Notes under the pieces: model-generated
What the model saw: only the letters and a program-made list of their open reading frames with translations
Told to the model about the DNA's origin: nothing
Database searches by the model: none
Translations under genes and position numbers: made by a program
DNA from: Thysanoteuthis rhombus
Taxonomy: Eukaryota > Mollusca > Cephalopoda > Oegopsida > Thysanoteuthidae
NCBI GenBank assembly: GCA_963457665.1
Contig: OY735207.1
Location: 45,804,179 to 45,868,178, forward strand
Reading direction: 5' to 3'
Length of the DNA stretch: 64,000 bases
Shown here: piece after piece, positions 36,505 through 46,972 of the stretch
How positions within the stretch are numbered: the stretch's first letter is position 1
Layout: each line of letters opens with the position of its first letter

Positions 36505-36836
36505 AAATATTTTAGGAGTAAAAAAAAGTTTCCTTCCATTTGGACCCCTTTAAACTGAAAAATGTTCCCTGTCAATCCTGATCCCTTAAAGGTGAGAAAA
36601 AATTTCTACCACTTTTGGCCACTTAAAGGAAGGAAAAGCCTTTCTTCACTTTTGTCTCCTTAAGGTGGGGGTCACCTTTCAAGATTGATTGCCTTAGAGG
36701 AAAAAAAAGTTTTCCTTAACTTTCAACCCCTTTAAAAGGGGGAAAAGTTTCCCATTGATTTTTGACCCTAGGAGAAAGAAAAATCTCCTCTCACTTTTGA
36801 CCCTCTGAAAAGGAAAAAAGTTTCCCTTCACATCAA
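36505..36836 (+). repeat. Minisatellite of ~55-bp units
   Basis: About six units have the pattern AAAAAGTTTCCCTTCACTTT, then TTGACCCCTTTAAAGG. Copies start near 36519, 36573, 36628, 36700, 36743 and 36813. The spacing varies from about 50 to 70. It lies just before a family C dispersed repeat. Confidence 0.8.
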
Positions 36837-36839
36837 GAA

Positions 36840-37330
<491 letters not shown>

Positions 37331-37439
37331 TTCACTCATTCTCCCCTTATTCCTTCCGATATTGGTTTGCACGCCCGTAGTTTTTTTTTTTGTCTAAATG
37401 TTATACAAACATAGATTACTTTCATACGCGAAAAAAAAT

Positions 37440-37830
37440 CTTCCTACCTCCTCAGTAAACTACACAGTTTTCTTTTCTGTCTTCCTCTCGGAACTTTCTT
37501 ATCAAGCTACCTAGCTAATAACCCTTTAAATACTTTTTCTGAATACTTTTTATTCTAAAAAAACCTTCTCCTGGGTCCATTCAGTATGCTTTCCAAATTT
37601 GGTTGGGCTGTGTCCATATTTAGGTGATTTTATAGCACACATACACACACACACACATACGTATGCACGTACACACAGAGAGAGGTTGTCACACCTTTCA
37701 CTTATGTGTAAAGATATTTACATCTTCTAGATATCTGTGGGTTATGTTGTTCATTCAGATTGATTAGCTGGACATGCGGAAATTCCACAGTATTGGCAAC
37801 TAAGATTATCCATTATCAATTAGCTCCTCT
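37440..37830 (+). repeat. Dispersed repeat family C, copy in tandem (second)
   Basis: CTAATAACCCTTTAAATACT ... TGGGTCCATTCAGTATGCTT ... CAAATTTGGTTGGGCTGTGT ... (AC)n ... TGTCACACCTTTCACTTATG ... GGAAATTCCACAGTATTGGC, AACTAAGATTATCCATTATC. It is parallel to 36840-37330 block by block. Confidence 0.65.
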
Positions 37831-37884
37831 GTAGCTCTCTCTCCCCTTGTTTTCCAACATTGACCTACCCAGGATTCAACAGAC

Positions 37885-38195
37885 TATCATGGGCAACGCG
37901 GAGCCAATACTTACAAAATTTGACCAGCCCGTCTCTCCATCTTGTATTCTGTCGGCATCGGTTACGCATGTGATCTCTGCAGATCTATGCTGTGAGTTAT
38001 GATGTCCATCGGTTGTCTGCCATTTTTGCAATATGACCAGCCCATTACCATTTGAGGTTTTTTTAATGGATTCTATGATCTCTCAGACCCCTGTTTTTCC
38101 CTGATATATTGTGCAGTCTTGTGATCTCTCCACGTGAGGTTGGGCATGATTCTCTCACGTGCACGTTGTATGCTTCGTATTTGTATGTAACGCAG
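37885..38195 (-). mobile_element. RTE-type LINE 3' end (copy 2)
   Basis: It shares long blocks with 20744-21195: GTCTCTCCATCTTGTATTCT, TGTGATCTCTGCAGATCTAT, GATGTCCATCGGTTGTCTGC and CCACGTGAGGTTGGGCATGA. The minus strand corresponds to ERIMPNLTWRDHKTAQY and the DIIESI region. It is 5'- and 3'-incomplete. Confidence 0.75.
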
Positions 38196-38334
38196 CAATG
38201 GTCTCTGTATTAATTGATTTTTGGCTCGATTTATATTTGTTATCACATGAAAGAGGTTTTAAGACACCAGTCAAATAACACTTGCAACACTGGACAGAAG
38301 TCTTGCGCAATCCTTGATTTAAAAAAAATTCAAT

Positions 38335-38883
38335 TTCAGCAATGTTATTATCATTATTTGCATTTTATCACCAGTTGCGTGGTGGTTACCGCTGGGGAGA
38401 CAGTAAGTCTCCTCAAGTCTTCAGCCTTCCTTTTAACACTCTCACAGTTCACAGCAGTTGTGTTGACTACAGCTTTATATCAGTTGCCTGATTGATATCG
38501 CTGAAGGCTGAGTGACAGTAAATCTCTTCAGATCTCCGACTTTCTTTTTATATTGTCCTCACCTGTCACAGCCGCTCTGTGGCTTGTACCGTCTCCACCA
38601 TGCCCTTTTCTTGGCTGTTAAGCTGCTATTGCTATCAGGTGGGGGTTGTAGGTGTCATATTTCCAATACTCTCCTCGGTATTCATGCAGTCCCCAATAGT
38701 GCTGTGGTCAGTATCGTCTCAATCCTTTCTCTTATCCAAAGTCTCCCCAATCTCACTTTCAGGGTCTTTGGAACGGTTCCAAGTGCACCCACTATTACTG
38801 ATACTACCCTGACTTCCATGTTCCATTCCTTCTTCTGCTCCTTTGTCAAGCCCTGGTATTTTTGTAGCTTTTCGTTCTCTTCC

Positions 38884-38887
<4 letters not shown>
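38335..38887 (-). mobile_element. R4/Dong-like LINE 3' end (copy 3, downstream of copy 4)
   Basis: On the minus strand: KLQKYQGLTKEQKKEWN, MEVRVVSVIVGALGTVPKT, IRERIETILTTALLGTA, then an RILRRVLE-like end; these are the conserved last ~90 residues of the ORF. The 3' UTR follows with repeated CAACTGGTGT-like and TCAGCCTTCAGCGAT units, ending in an ATAATGATAATAA tail near 38345. The 5' truncation point abuts the AAT array of copy 4. Confidence 0.8.

Positions 38888-38960
<73 letters not shown>
38888..38960 (-). repeat. (AAT)n array between two LINE 3' ends
   Basis: About 24 ATT triplets on the plus strand (AAT on the LINE strand). It is the tail of copy 4 and the insertion point of copy 3. Confidence 0.95.
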
Positions 38961-39425
38961 TGGAATCTCACGCCAGTTGCCTGGTGGTAACCGCTGGAGT
39001 TTGAGTGACAGCAAGTCTCCTCAAGTCTCCAGCCCTCCTCTCCTAGTACTCATAGGTCGCAATAATTCTGCGATTTACAGTTTCACACCGGTTGCCCAGT
39101 GGTTATCGCTGAAGGCTGAGTGACAATAAGTCTCCACAGGTCTTCAGCCAACGTCTCCTCTCTCTTTCGCATATCATGACAGAGCTACAATTCGTTGCAG
39201 TACTTATATCTCTAGCACCTTCCTCAGTATCCGTGCAGTTCCCAGTAGTGCTGTGGTCTGCACGGTCTCTATCCTTCCCCTAATCCCGATCTCCTCCAGT
39301 CTCACCCTCAGCGTTTTGGGGACAGTTCCTAGTGCGCCCACTATGACCGGTACTACCCTGGTTTTCATGTTCCACATCTTCCTTAACTCTCTTTCTAGGT
39401 CCTGAGTCTGTCCTTAACCTTGTTA
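38961..39425 (-). mobile_element. R4/Dong-like LINE 3' end (copy 4, upstream)
   Basis: The minus strand reads DQDLERELRKMWN-like, MKTRVVPVIVGALGTVPKT, the ETGGDRD-to-RIETVQTTALLGTARI region, and then a 3' UTR with CAGCCTTCAGCGATAACCAC and CCACCAGGCAACTGGCGTG-like units. It ends in the AAT array. It is severely 5'-truncated and forms a head-to-tail tandem with copy 3. Confidence 0.8.
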
Positions 39426-39429
39426 TATT

Positions 39430-41285
39430 CTTTTCATTTTGAATTCTTCCAAATTTTGAATTCACGTAATAAATCCATAGGATGAAATAAAATAACACTG
39501 AGAATGGATGCTTGTTAAATACAGGATTAATGGAAACGATTAAGATATTTCACTGCGGTTCCTTGCAGATAGAGACCAACATCAGACCTCTCATCTTCGT
39601 TTTCCCTTCCTGCAAGACGGATTTGTGGTGAAGCTTCAGATAATTAGTTTCTTATGACAATCCTTCTTTTCCTAATCTCTTAAGAGGATCGAAATGTGTC
39701 TTCATGTCACACAAGACAGAACATCAGACAGAATAAAGATGAAAACGATGATCTTACTAGTAGTAGAAGAACCATTTAAACAAGCCACCTAGAAAAGTCG
39801 CGAATGTGAACAGAAATAAAGAACTCTCCAGAGAAATTGAGAAATTAAGAAACATAATAGCGATAGTTATACCCGGAATCCTCGGTGTAATCTGACCTGT
39901 TCTGAAATTTAATGGTAAGGCTAGAGCGAACAAAAAATGTTGTGGTTGTCGGGGTATATTGTAGTAAGATATGAGTTTTAAGGCGATTCTGTATAACCTG
40001 TCCATCTGCAATGTCTCATTATTATCATTCTAATAATAATAATTCGTTATAAGTTTGATATGAGTTATGGTAATATCTCAAGCATATGTATTATACGTTC
40101 GATCATTATTGGGCGTTCTATAGATCATAACCGTACAACAAACCTGGCTTAGACAAAATATTTCAAAGCGGACGTTTTTGGAGACATCATTGGTGTGTTT
40201 TCTGACGTTGTCAGTACTTTATATTCGGATTAAAAACTAAACTCAGGCTTTGAGTACTAAATTCTTTGAAGAGCAGAAAAGAATGTCACTGGAAACTTTT
40301 CAAAGGTTTTTAATTCTTAATTTTGAAATCTACAATTCAAACTCGGTCTACATATTAAGATATCTCTGGATTAGGACTTAATGTTTTCAGCGTGATCACT
40401 CTTCTCTCAAATGATAAATCATAATAACGAGATAGGTACATTATAAGCATTCGTAAACATCGTTGGTATTTGATGAATTTGCCTCTCCCTATTCCCATCT
40501 ACAACCATAGCTTGCCAAAATAAAACAAGTCGAAGTTTATAGAAGAAATCAACAACAAAGTGTTGAATGCGCTCTTTGTTACCTTTCATCAATCACGGAA
40601 TTAAGCATACTGGCTCCTATTGCCGACAGAAATGCTACTGATGATAAGATAGGCAGATTGTAGTACAGAAAGATTCATTTAATACTTGTAGATATAACTT
40701 GGTCGTTAGAAAAGCCAGAAAGCAGACAAGAGGCTTGGAGGGTTGTTTGAGCGTGATTACATGAAAGAACACGGAACTCCGTTTCATCCATCATTAAATA
40801 ACCTGAAATATATCAGCTGTGATTGTCATAGGTAATTACTCTAAGATCAAAATATTTCACGAAGTCGAAGCTGTAGAATTTCTTATCGTTCAACTCTCAA
40901 TTGTTATACATATATACTACTCGCGTGCTTAGCCCCTCGGTTACAATATAAATTTGCATAGTAGAAGAAAAACATAGTTAATCATAGCAAAAGGCTCGTT
41001 ACCAGTTCAAAAATCATAAAACCTAAAATATCCATATCGGGTAAAAACAATACAATAATACATTTTTTCGTTTTTTTTCTCTAATTAGATGAAGTTGAGA
41101 TGAAAAAGTGACAAATAAATTAAGATGGGAGTGAAGAGAAGTCCAAATGATTGAAAAAAAGATAATAATGATTTATAATATTTCATCTAATAAAAAAACC
41201 CCTCGAAAAATGTATTGAATACTGAAATACAGGGTGTAAATAAACTTTACTGCCGACTGGAATTAAGGATGAATTTAAGGGTGTT
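39430..41285. other. No recognised gene
   Basis: Nothing recognised; AT-rich with no coding similarity. An ACAGGGTGTAAATAAACTTT word at 41229 resembles one mariner-type terminus but no partner was found. Confidence 0.5.
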
Positions 41286-41307
41286 ATTTGGATTTCTGTC
41301 TTCCAGT

Positions 41308-41395
41308 CGAGTCTTGGTAGCTTAATTTGTAAAGTAGGCTGGGGTGAACAGTACTTCCCGTTAGAGTTGAGGGTTCGAATCCAACCTAAAGCTTA
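41308..41395 (+). repeat. tRNA-like sequence with intact A and B boxes
   Basis: TTGGTAGCTTAATTTGTAAAG fits a tRNA A box/D arm and GAGGGTTCGAATCCAACC (about 41370-41387) is a perfect B box. The length from A to B box fits a tRNA with a long variable arm. The acceptor ends do not pair clearly, so a SINE head or tRNA pseudogene is likelier than a working tRNA. Confidence 0.5.
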
Positions 41396-41529
41396 TTCTT
41401 TATTTCCTGATTCACTCATTGCCGAAGGGGAATCTGCCTGAGCATAAAGGTTGCGATAAGAAGCATTGAGATGAAAGAAAAAGGTAGTCATAAAAAGTCA
41501 TATTGAATATATACATGATAATAATCAAA

Positions 41530-41826
41530 TAATTGTGTCATCAACAAACAACTCTTCAGTGTGGCTATAGACTATTCATTATCCTATCCAGTACCACGAA
41601 GTAGGATCGAAACCATCGCCCCAGACCCAGAGGCTGGCATCTTACCCTTGCGCTACGCAGAACTGGACGATCAGTAAAGTTGAATTTAAGCGATATATTT
41701 ACTCACGCATGAATTTCCCATCCAACAGAGTGCTCTATTCCTAAGTTGGAAGAGCATTGCATAAGCTTATAATGAACTAGTTACCTTACTTGAAGAGTGC
41801 TCAACCCTGAATAAGGGATCGCTAAT

Positions 41827-41828
<2 letters not shown>
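41530..41828 (-). repeat. SINE-like family B copy (long)
   Basis: Same order as the copy at 29225: GTGTCATCAACAAACAACTC, GTGTGGCTATAGACTATTC, GAAGTAGGATCGAAACCATC, TTGCGCTACGCAGAACTGGA, AAGTTGAATTTAAGCGATAT, AGAGTGCTCTATTCC, GAAGAGCATTGCATAAGC, GAGTGCTCAACCCTGAATAAG. A part near the start is missing. It ends at (AT)n. Confidence 0.85.

Positions 41829-41911
<83 letters not shown>
41829..41911. repeat. (AT)n microsatellite
   Basis: About 82 bases of AT at the outer end of a SINE B copy. Confidence 0.95.
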
Positions 41912-41913
<2 letters not shown>

Positions 41914-41914
41914 T

Positions 41915-42600
41915 GCCTACAGAACTAGACTACCCTAGGTACAAGCTGTGGTCTGCATTTTCGATTTCAATCGCTGTGACTTTGTCCCTCACATGTTTGT
42001 TCAAATTTGGGTAAATACCAGTACTTTAAATGATGATTTTCAAAACAGGCATTCCCTTCCCTCTTCGAATATTGGTGCATCATGATCTCCTTGCTCTCAC
42101 TTGACACTATGCCGTTGTAAGTCCTGCTCAACGAATATCATAACCAATTGTTGGTAGTTTTAGGAGTACATTTTTTGGTTTATCAGACGCTTCCCCCGGA
42201 AAACACAAAAGAGGGCAAATCTTGACAGATGCGTTCAGTTCAGTAAATAACTTGCACTTCGTTGTCTGCGTTTTTTTCAAGTACAGATAAACAAGTTGTT
42301 TAAACTTCGGCTGAAAGAAGCAGAAAAGATAAGATAAGCTCACTCAATCAAATATTGTCACAGATGCAAGCCATTGGTATTTCAGTGTTGCTAGGCGGAA
42401 GTTTTTAAAATTCTGGAGACTTGAATCGGTTGCTCCTCATCAAGTACAATTTAAAATGGGAGATAAGCAAAAAATTATAAACATGTCTGACGCTCCTTCC
42501 GACTACTTATGGCCATAAAACTACCTGCGGTGTATAAACATTCTGATACACACACAAACTCTCTCTCTCACACACACACATTCATACACACACGTATATA
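41915..42600. other. No recognised gene
   Basis: Short CT and AC tracts at 42560-42590; nothing else recognised. Confidence 0.45.
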
Positions 42601-42614
42601 CGATTTTACATTGC

Positions 42615-42800
42615 ACTATATTATATTGAAATTCTTTGAAATTTCCACCGTCATTACACGGTCAATAACTTGGCCTAGACAACGTGAATAGAATGATATA
42701 TTAACCGTGTAATGACAGGAGATAGTTTCAAGTAAGAGTTTCTATATAATATATCGTAATTTATAATCATTCAGACGGATCATATATCCATTTATTAACA
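42615..42800. repeat. Inverted SINE A body/tail pair
   Basis: Minus body: CCACCGTCATTACACGGTCA, TTGGCCTAGACAACGTGAAT. It joins directly to plus body ATATATTAACCGTGTAATGA, CAGGAGATAGTTTCAAGTAA and tail ATTTATAATCATTCAGACGG, ATCATATATCCATTTATTAA. Both lack the tRNA head. Confidence 0.75.
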
Positions 42801-42803
42801 CAC

Positions 42804-42816
42804 ACGTACACACACG

Positions 42817-42848
<32 letters not shown>

Positions 42849-42912
42849 CATATATATATATACACACACACACACATATACATATATGTGTGTGTGTGTG
42901 TGTGTGTGTGTA
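42804..42912. repeat. (AC)n/(AT)n/(GT)n palindromic microsatellite
   Basis: AC, AT, AC, AT and GT tracts in order; AC on the left can pair with GT on the right. Confidence 0.95.
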
Positions 42913-43140
42913 TGTTGTCGAAAGTATGTATATCATTCGATTGAACAGTTTATTCCTAGTCCCGCATGACAATCATTTTCTTTATCCATTTACGTGGTTG
43001 ACTGTTCTTAAGTAATTTTGAGAGATGTCAGAAATGCCAGTTGAGATTAACTACATGGATAAGAATTTTGACCAATCTCTCCAAATTCCTTGGAAATCTT
43101 GGGAACACCTCACTGTGTGTGAGTACGTGTGTTTAATTAT

Positions 43141-43142
43141 TG

Positions 43143-43200
<58 letters not shown>
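43141..43200 (+). repeat. (GT)n microsatellite
   Basis: About 60 bases of GT dinucleotides with one A. Confidence 0.95.
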
Positions 43201-43203
<3 letters not shown>

Positions 43204-43614
43204 CGCACTTCCTGGTATTGGTAATCAAATTTCATCATCGCTTTAATGCTTCAGATAAATAGAAAAGGGTGCACGATCCATCAACTTCACCGACACGTGT
43301 CTGGTTTACTTAACTGATTCCTCATAAATGGCTGAAAATCAAAGAGGCTTTACGTGAACTTATCCATCGTCGTATTAGTGCATAAGGAAATACTTGTAGA
43401 CTGGACACACACGGGTAATTAACGCAAAAGCCATTAGAAAATCGGATGCTCGAGTTAAAGGGAGGCTATTCTGGCATTTTGAAGTTCTCGTTCTAAGGTA
43501 GCCTGGAATAGTCTGCAGATTTTCGGAGAAAACTGGTGAACTGTTTACGTCTTTCAACGAACGCATGAATGTCATTCTCGAAAAAAAAATTGAAAACTTC
43601 TTGGATAAAGATGA

Positions 43615-43616
<2 letters not shown>

Positions 43617-43679
<63 letters not shown>

Positions 43680-43698
43680 CGAGGCCTCTTTTTAGCTT

Positions 43699-43753
<55 letters not shown>

Positions 43754-43780
43754 CCAGGCCTCTTTTTAGCCTTTCAATAT
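43617..43780. repeat. Duplicated (AT)n-linker unit
   Basis: (AT)n 43617-43675 followed by GAGCGAGGCCTCTTTTTAGC and TTTCCAAT, then (AT)n 43704-43751 followed by AAGCCAGGCCTCTTTTTAGC and CTTTCAAT. The same ~28-base linker follows each AT array, so the array plus linker was duplicated. Confidence 0.9.
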
Positions 43781-43784
43781 TTTG

Positions 43785-44405
43785 TTAGTTGTTATTATGT
43801 CTGACGAAAGGCGAATCTGTGATTCAAATGAAACTCATATAAACATTTCAGTTGCAACAGTTATTAAAGAATCAATTTTAATTTGAAGTAACGCATTATA
43901 TAACAATAATTGTCGTTATTTTTTTTCACTGGAGTTTTCACTGTAGTTGTTATCGATAATGACGATTACGATGATGAGCAAGATACATTTGGATGTTATA
44001 CTTTTCATTCAATTGTGCTTTTTACTGTGAACAGTCAATTGAAGGTGCATGAAACAAAAGCATATACGTATATTTTGCTGTGTTGTAGAGAAAAGTATTT
44101 GACAAGAATTATGGGTGTTTTTGCCTTGGTGAATTTCGCAGCGCATGTCTAGAGAAGCATTTACTTGAAAATATAACAACTAGAAATATATCAAAAAAAA
44201 AAAAGAGAAAGACAAGCTCAACTGCTGCAGAGTCAAATTATATTTCAACCTTTTTTCTGACTGAAGTTGATTACTGAAATTTTTGATTAGCATATATAAT
44301 ATATGAAAAATATATTTTTTGTATAATAAATATAAAATTGAAAGAAATAATAAATAAATAAATTGAAAGAAATTCTTGTGTATCAATAAGATAAATTTGG
44401 TCCAT
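43785..44405. other. Unassigned sequence
   Basis: It contains the CTGACGA...GAAAC motif discussed in findings (43801-43834). The 80-residue frame at 43910-44152 has no recognisable domain. Confidence 0.4.
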
Positions 44406-44414
44406 ATATAAAAC

Positions 44415-44680
44415 TTGTCAGTTCAGCTCAGTCAGTAAGACACCACCCTACTAATTAATTGGTCCAAATTGCGATGTGGAAATGTTGATTTGTGTAAATG
44501 TATTTATTAATTAGAATGAAATAAGCCCCTGTGTATTTTTCATATAAATTTTGGTTGATATATAAGAATCATGATCTGATGATTATGTAATGTATCACAA
44601 TCGGTAAGAGACACAACCAATCATTTGGTAATGATTTCAAATCACGGTAGGGGAATGTTGATTTTTTCTTCCCAAATCAA
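44415..44680 (+). repeat. Two copies of a tRNA-like repeat
   Basis: TCAGCTCAGTCAGTAAGACAC ... GGTCCAAATTGCGATGTGGA, AATGTTGATTTGTGTAAATG (about 44420-44500) and ATCACAATCGGTAAGAGACA ... GATTTCAAATCACGGTAGGG, GAATGTTGATTTTTTCTTCC (about 44593-44670) share order and spacing. Both have A- and B-box-like words and probably derive from one SINE family. Confidence 0.5.
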
Positions 44681-44684
44681 TAAA

Positions 44685-45345
44685 TGACATACAAAAAAAG
44701 TTCAAAATGAAAAAAAATTAGTTGCAAAGACGATTATTTTATCCATCCATCTATCTATCTACCTGCCTCTCTCGCAAGGAAAATGTTACTTACAAATAAT
44801 ATTGATGGAAATTATTCTAACCGGCGAAAAACATTTCACCGATAACAATTTGGTTCTGTCAACCATCCTCTGATATCCATTTATCAAAATAGTTAATGAT
44901 GCGGTCGAATTTACACGTAGAAATGATTATCGGATTCATGGGAGGTAACTGCTGGTTCCCTGAGTCATTTTTATATATACAGAGTTCTCCGCCCTTATGT
45001 GAATTCTATTGCTGCACTTCAGGATTTCTTAGTAATAGTAACAATAAAAATGATATAAAATAATCATAATTTAGGAATTAAGAAAAACAATTTAAATCGG
45101 GACCTGGTTTGATGCTGTACCTAACGATTGAATATTATCATATCATCTCCAAGTTAACATATGTTATTTGATAAATTTAAATATGAATATGGAATTATTG
45201 AAAGAAAATTTTTAAGGCTATTTTGATCAATAGATTATACATCATTGTGTATTTTCTATTGTTAGGACATTTTCAGAATGATTAATGAAAAAAGTGGTAT
45301 ATATCTAAAGAAACAGAAGAGACCCTTATTTTAATTGTATACTTA
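44685..45345. other. No recognised gene
   Basis: Nothing recognised beyond a short CATC/TATC tract at 44740-44765. Confidence 0.5.
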
Positions 45346-45349
45346 CTCA

Positions 45350-45405
45350 CTATCTATCTATCTATCTATCTATCCATCTATTTATCTATCTTTCTATCTA
45401 TCTAT

Positions 45406-45498
<93 letters not shown>
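45350..45498. repeat. (TATC)n-(AC)n-(AT)n compound microsatellite
   Basis: About 60 bases of TATC-type tetranucleotides, about 42 of AC and about 48 of AT. It runs directly into the hammerhead-bearing retroelement end. Confidence 0.95.
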
Positions 45499-45501
<3 letters not shown>

Positions 45502-45720
45502 GAATGTGGATTCGCTACACAAATTAGCTCATGTTTCTGCCCTTTCTAGGCCTCATCAGGCGAATCAGGAGAGGGCAGAAACATGAGCTAGTTTGTGCAG
45601 TATTTATTTCCAGCTCTTCTCTAAAACAACTTGACTTTCATAGTATAAAGTTGAATGTATCGAGCACTCTATGAAATAAATCCATCACATATCAGAAGTC
45701 GTTTTATATCATCAATATAT
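45499..45720. mobile_element. Penelope-like element ends, inverted pair
   Basis: The minus-oriented end (45499-45566) contains GGATTCGCTACACAAATTAG and is followed by a plus-oriented end (45570-45720): GAGGGCAGAAACATGAGCTA, GTTTGTGCAGTATTTATTTC, CAGCTCTTC, then ATGTATCGAGCACTCTATGA. The last blocks are shared, reversed, with 54955-55045, the end of the Penelope-like copy there. No coding part is left. Confidence 0.65.
45509..45566 (-). ncRNA. Hammerhead ribozyme-like motif
   Basis: On the minus strand: helix I GATTCGC pairs with GCGAATC (7 bp); between them are the core CTGATGA, a GCC/GGC helix II capped by TAGAAAG, the core GAAA (preceded by one A), and a short helix III ACAT/GTGT before the UA cleavage dinucleotide. 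This order (I, CUGANGA, II, GAAA, III, UH, I) is the type I hammerhead reported in Penelope-like elements. The A before GAAA, opposite G10.1, weakens helix II. Confidence 0.6.
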
Positions 45721-45755
45721 TACCATATTATGTTATACTGCTAGCTTGATCTGTG

Positions 45756-45760
<5 letters not shown>

Positions 45761-45839
<79 letters not shown>

Positions 45840-45886
45840 GTGTGTGTGTGTGTGTGTGTATATGTATATACGTGTGTGTGTGTATA
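45761..45886. repeat. (AT)n-(GT)n microsatellite
   Basis: About 77 bases of AT followed by broken GT tracts. Confidence 0.95.
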
Positions 45887-46276
45887 AATAGTTCACAATA
45901 GGTCATTATAAGGATGATGTTAAATAGGTACCCATTCAGACCAACGTAAAAAGGTATTGCATGCTACAACAGGAATCAGAGAGGAGAAGATCTATAGTCT
46001 GCATTCTCTAACCATGACTTCACTGACTCATCCATTAAAAAGGAGAAACACTTTGTTATATCGAGAATGAAAAAAAAACAAACAAACAAAAAGCAAACTC
46101 TTAGAATCCATTGCCTTCAAATAATGATAACTTACACTCGAAAAATCCAATAACATCCATCATACAAAGTGTAGCGATTTGGAAAAAAAAAAGCAGCCGA
46201 TAGGGGTCGCTACCAGTGCATTTGCTGGGGTCTGTTTTTGATAAATCGCATTTCTATTTAATAAATTGGTCCCAAC

Positions 46277-46489
46277 ATGGCCGCGATCTCACAGAAACGC
46301 GTAAGCACACAGAAACATAATTGGATTTATGGAGGATCAATTAGAACTCTGGACGAAAGCAAAAAGCCCGGTTTATTCATTGGGGTAACATCGGTAAATA
46401 GACAGGCTTTTATTAGAAAACCGGAATTGGTTCTTGTAGATGCTTCGTATGGAAGTAATTTCGAGCGAATGCAATGTAATAATAGATGA
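46277..46489 (+). CDS. Short open frame, unknown; possible first exon
   Basis: ATG sits in a CpG-rich context unusual for this window (CCAACATGGCCGCGATCTCA). The product begins MAAISQKRVSTQKHNWIYGG, continues SIRTLDESKKPGLFIGVTSV and ends in SNFERMQCNNR. I recognise no domain. At 46301-46306 GTAAGC after AAACGC is a good splice-donor match, so only the first 8 codons may be coding, as a first exon. Otherwise it is a 70-residue protein, or a captured fragment in a repeat. No downstream exon was recognised. Confidence 0.25.
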   Translation: MAAISQKRVSTQKHNWIYGGSIRTLDESKKPGLFIGVTSVNRQAFIRKPELVLVDASYGSNFERMQCNNR

Positions 46490-46673
46490 GGAATTGATAA
46501 TTTAAATTTCAGAGAATGATGAAAGTAACTCTGGGATAGAAAAAAAAAACGAGGCTTAGGAAATTATAATTTGATTTAAAAGTGTGACTGATTATGCGAA
46601 GTTTCGATGTTTAGATGCATCATCAGCAGAACATTACAATAAAACTGTCGCTATGTACTCTTATTGAAATACA

Positions 46674-46674
<1 letters not shown>

Positions 46675-46728
<54 letters not shown>
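46675..46728 (+). repeat. (AC)n microsatellite
   Basis: About 52 bases of AC dinucleotides. Confidence 0.95.
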
Positions 46729-46730
<2 letters not shown>

Positions 46731-46926
46731 ACGCACGTGTAAGTACATCAATAAGTCTGTAGCCTAAGAATGAAAGGGTATCCATTTTTCAGCATAATCT
46801 TCTATGTCAATGCATTTGACTCAGTGTTTAATATTGATCACGGAGAATATTATGCAATGAAAATTTCAGATCAAAATCTAAATAATAACGATCTACCGGG
46901 CTACGGACTTACTGATACACTCTCGT

Positions 46927-46928
46927 AC

Positions 46929-46969
<41 letters not shown>
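46927..46969. repeat. (AT)n microsatellite
   Basis: About 40 bases of AT with short interruptions. Confidence 0.9.

Positions 46970-46972
<3 letters not shown>

Noticed and set aside
38682-39014. 110-residue minus-strand frame with poly-Asn
   Set aside because: It joins the LINE copy 3 C-terminus to the AAT array by chance; annotated as LINE remnants instead.
41308-41395. Functional tRNA gene with intact A and B boxes
   Set aside because: Ends do not form a clear 7-bp acceptor stem; kept only as a tRNA-like repeat.
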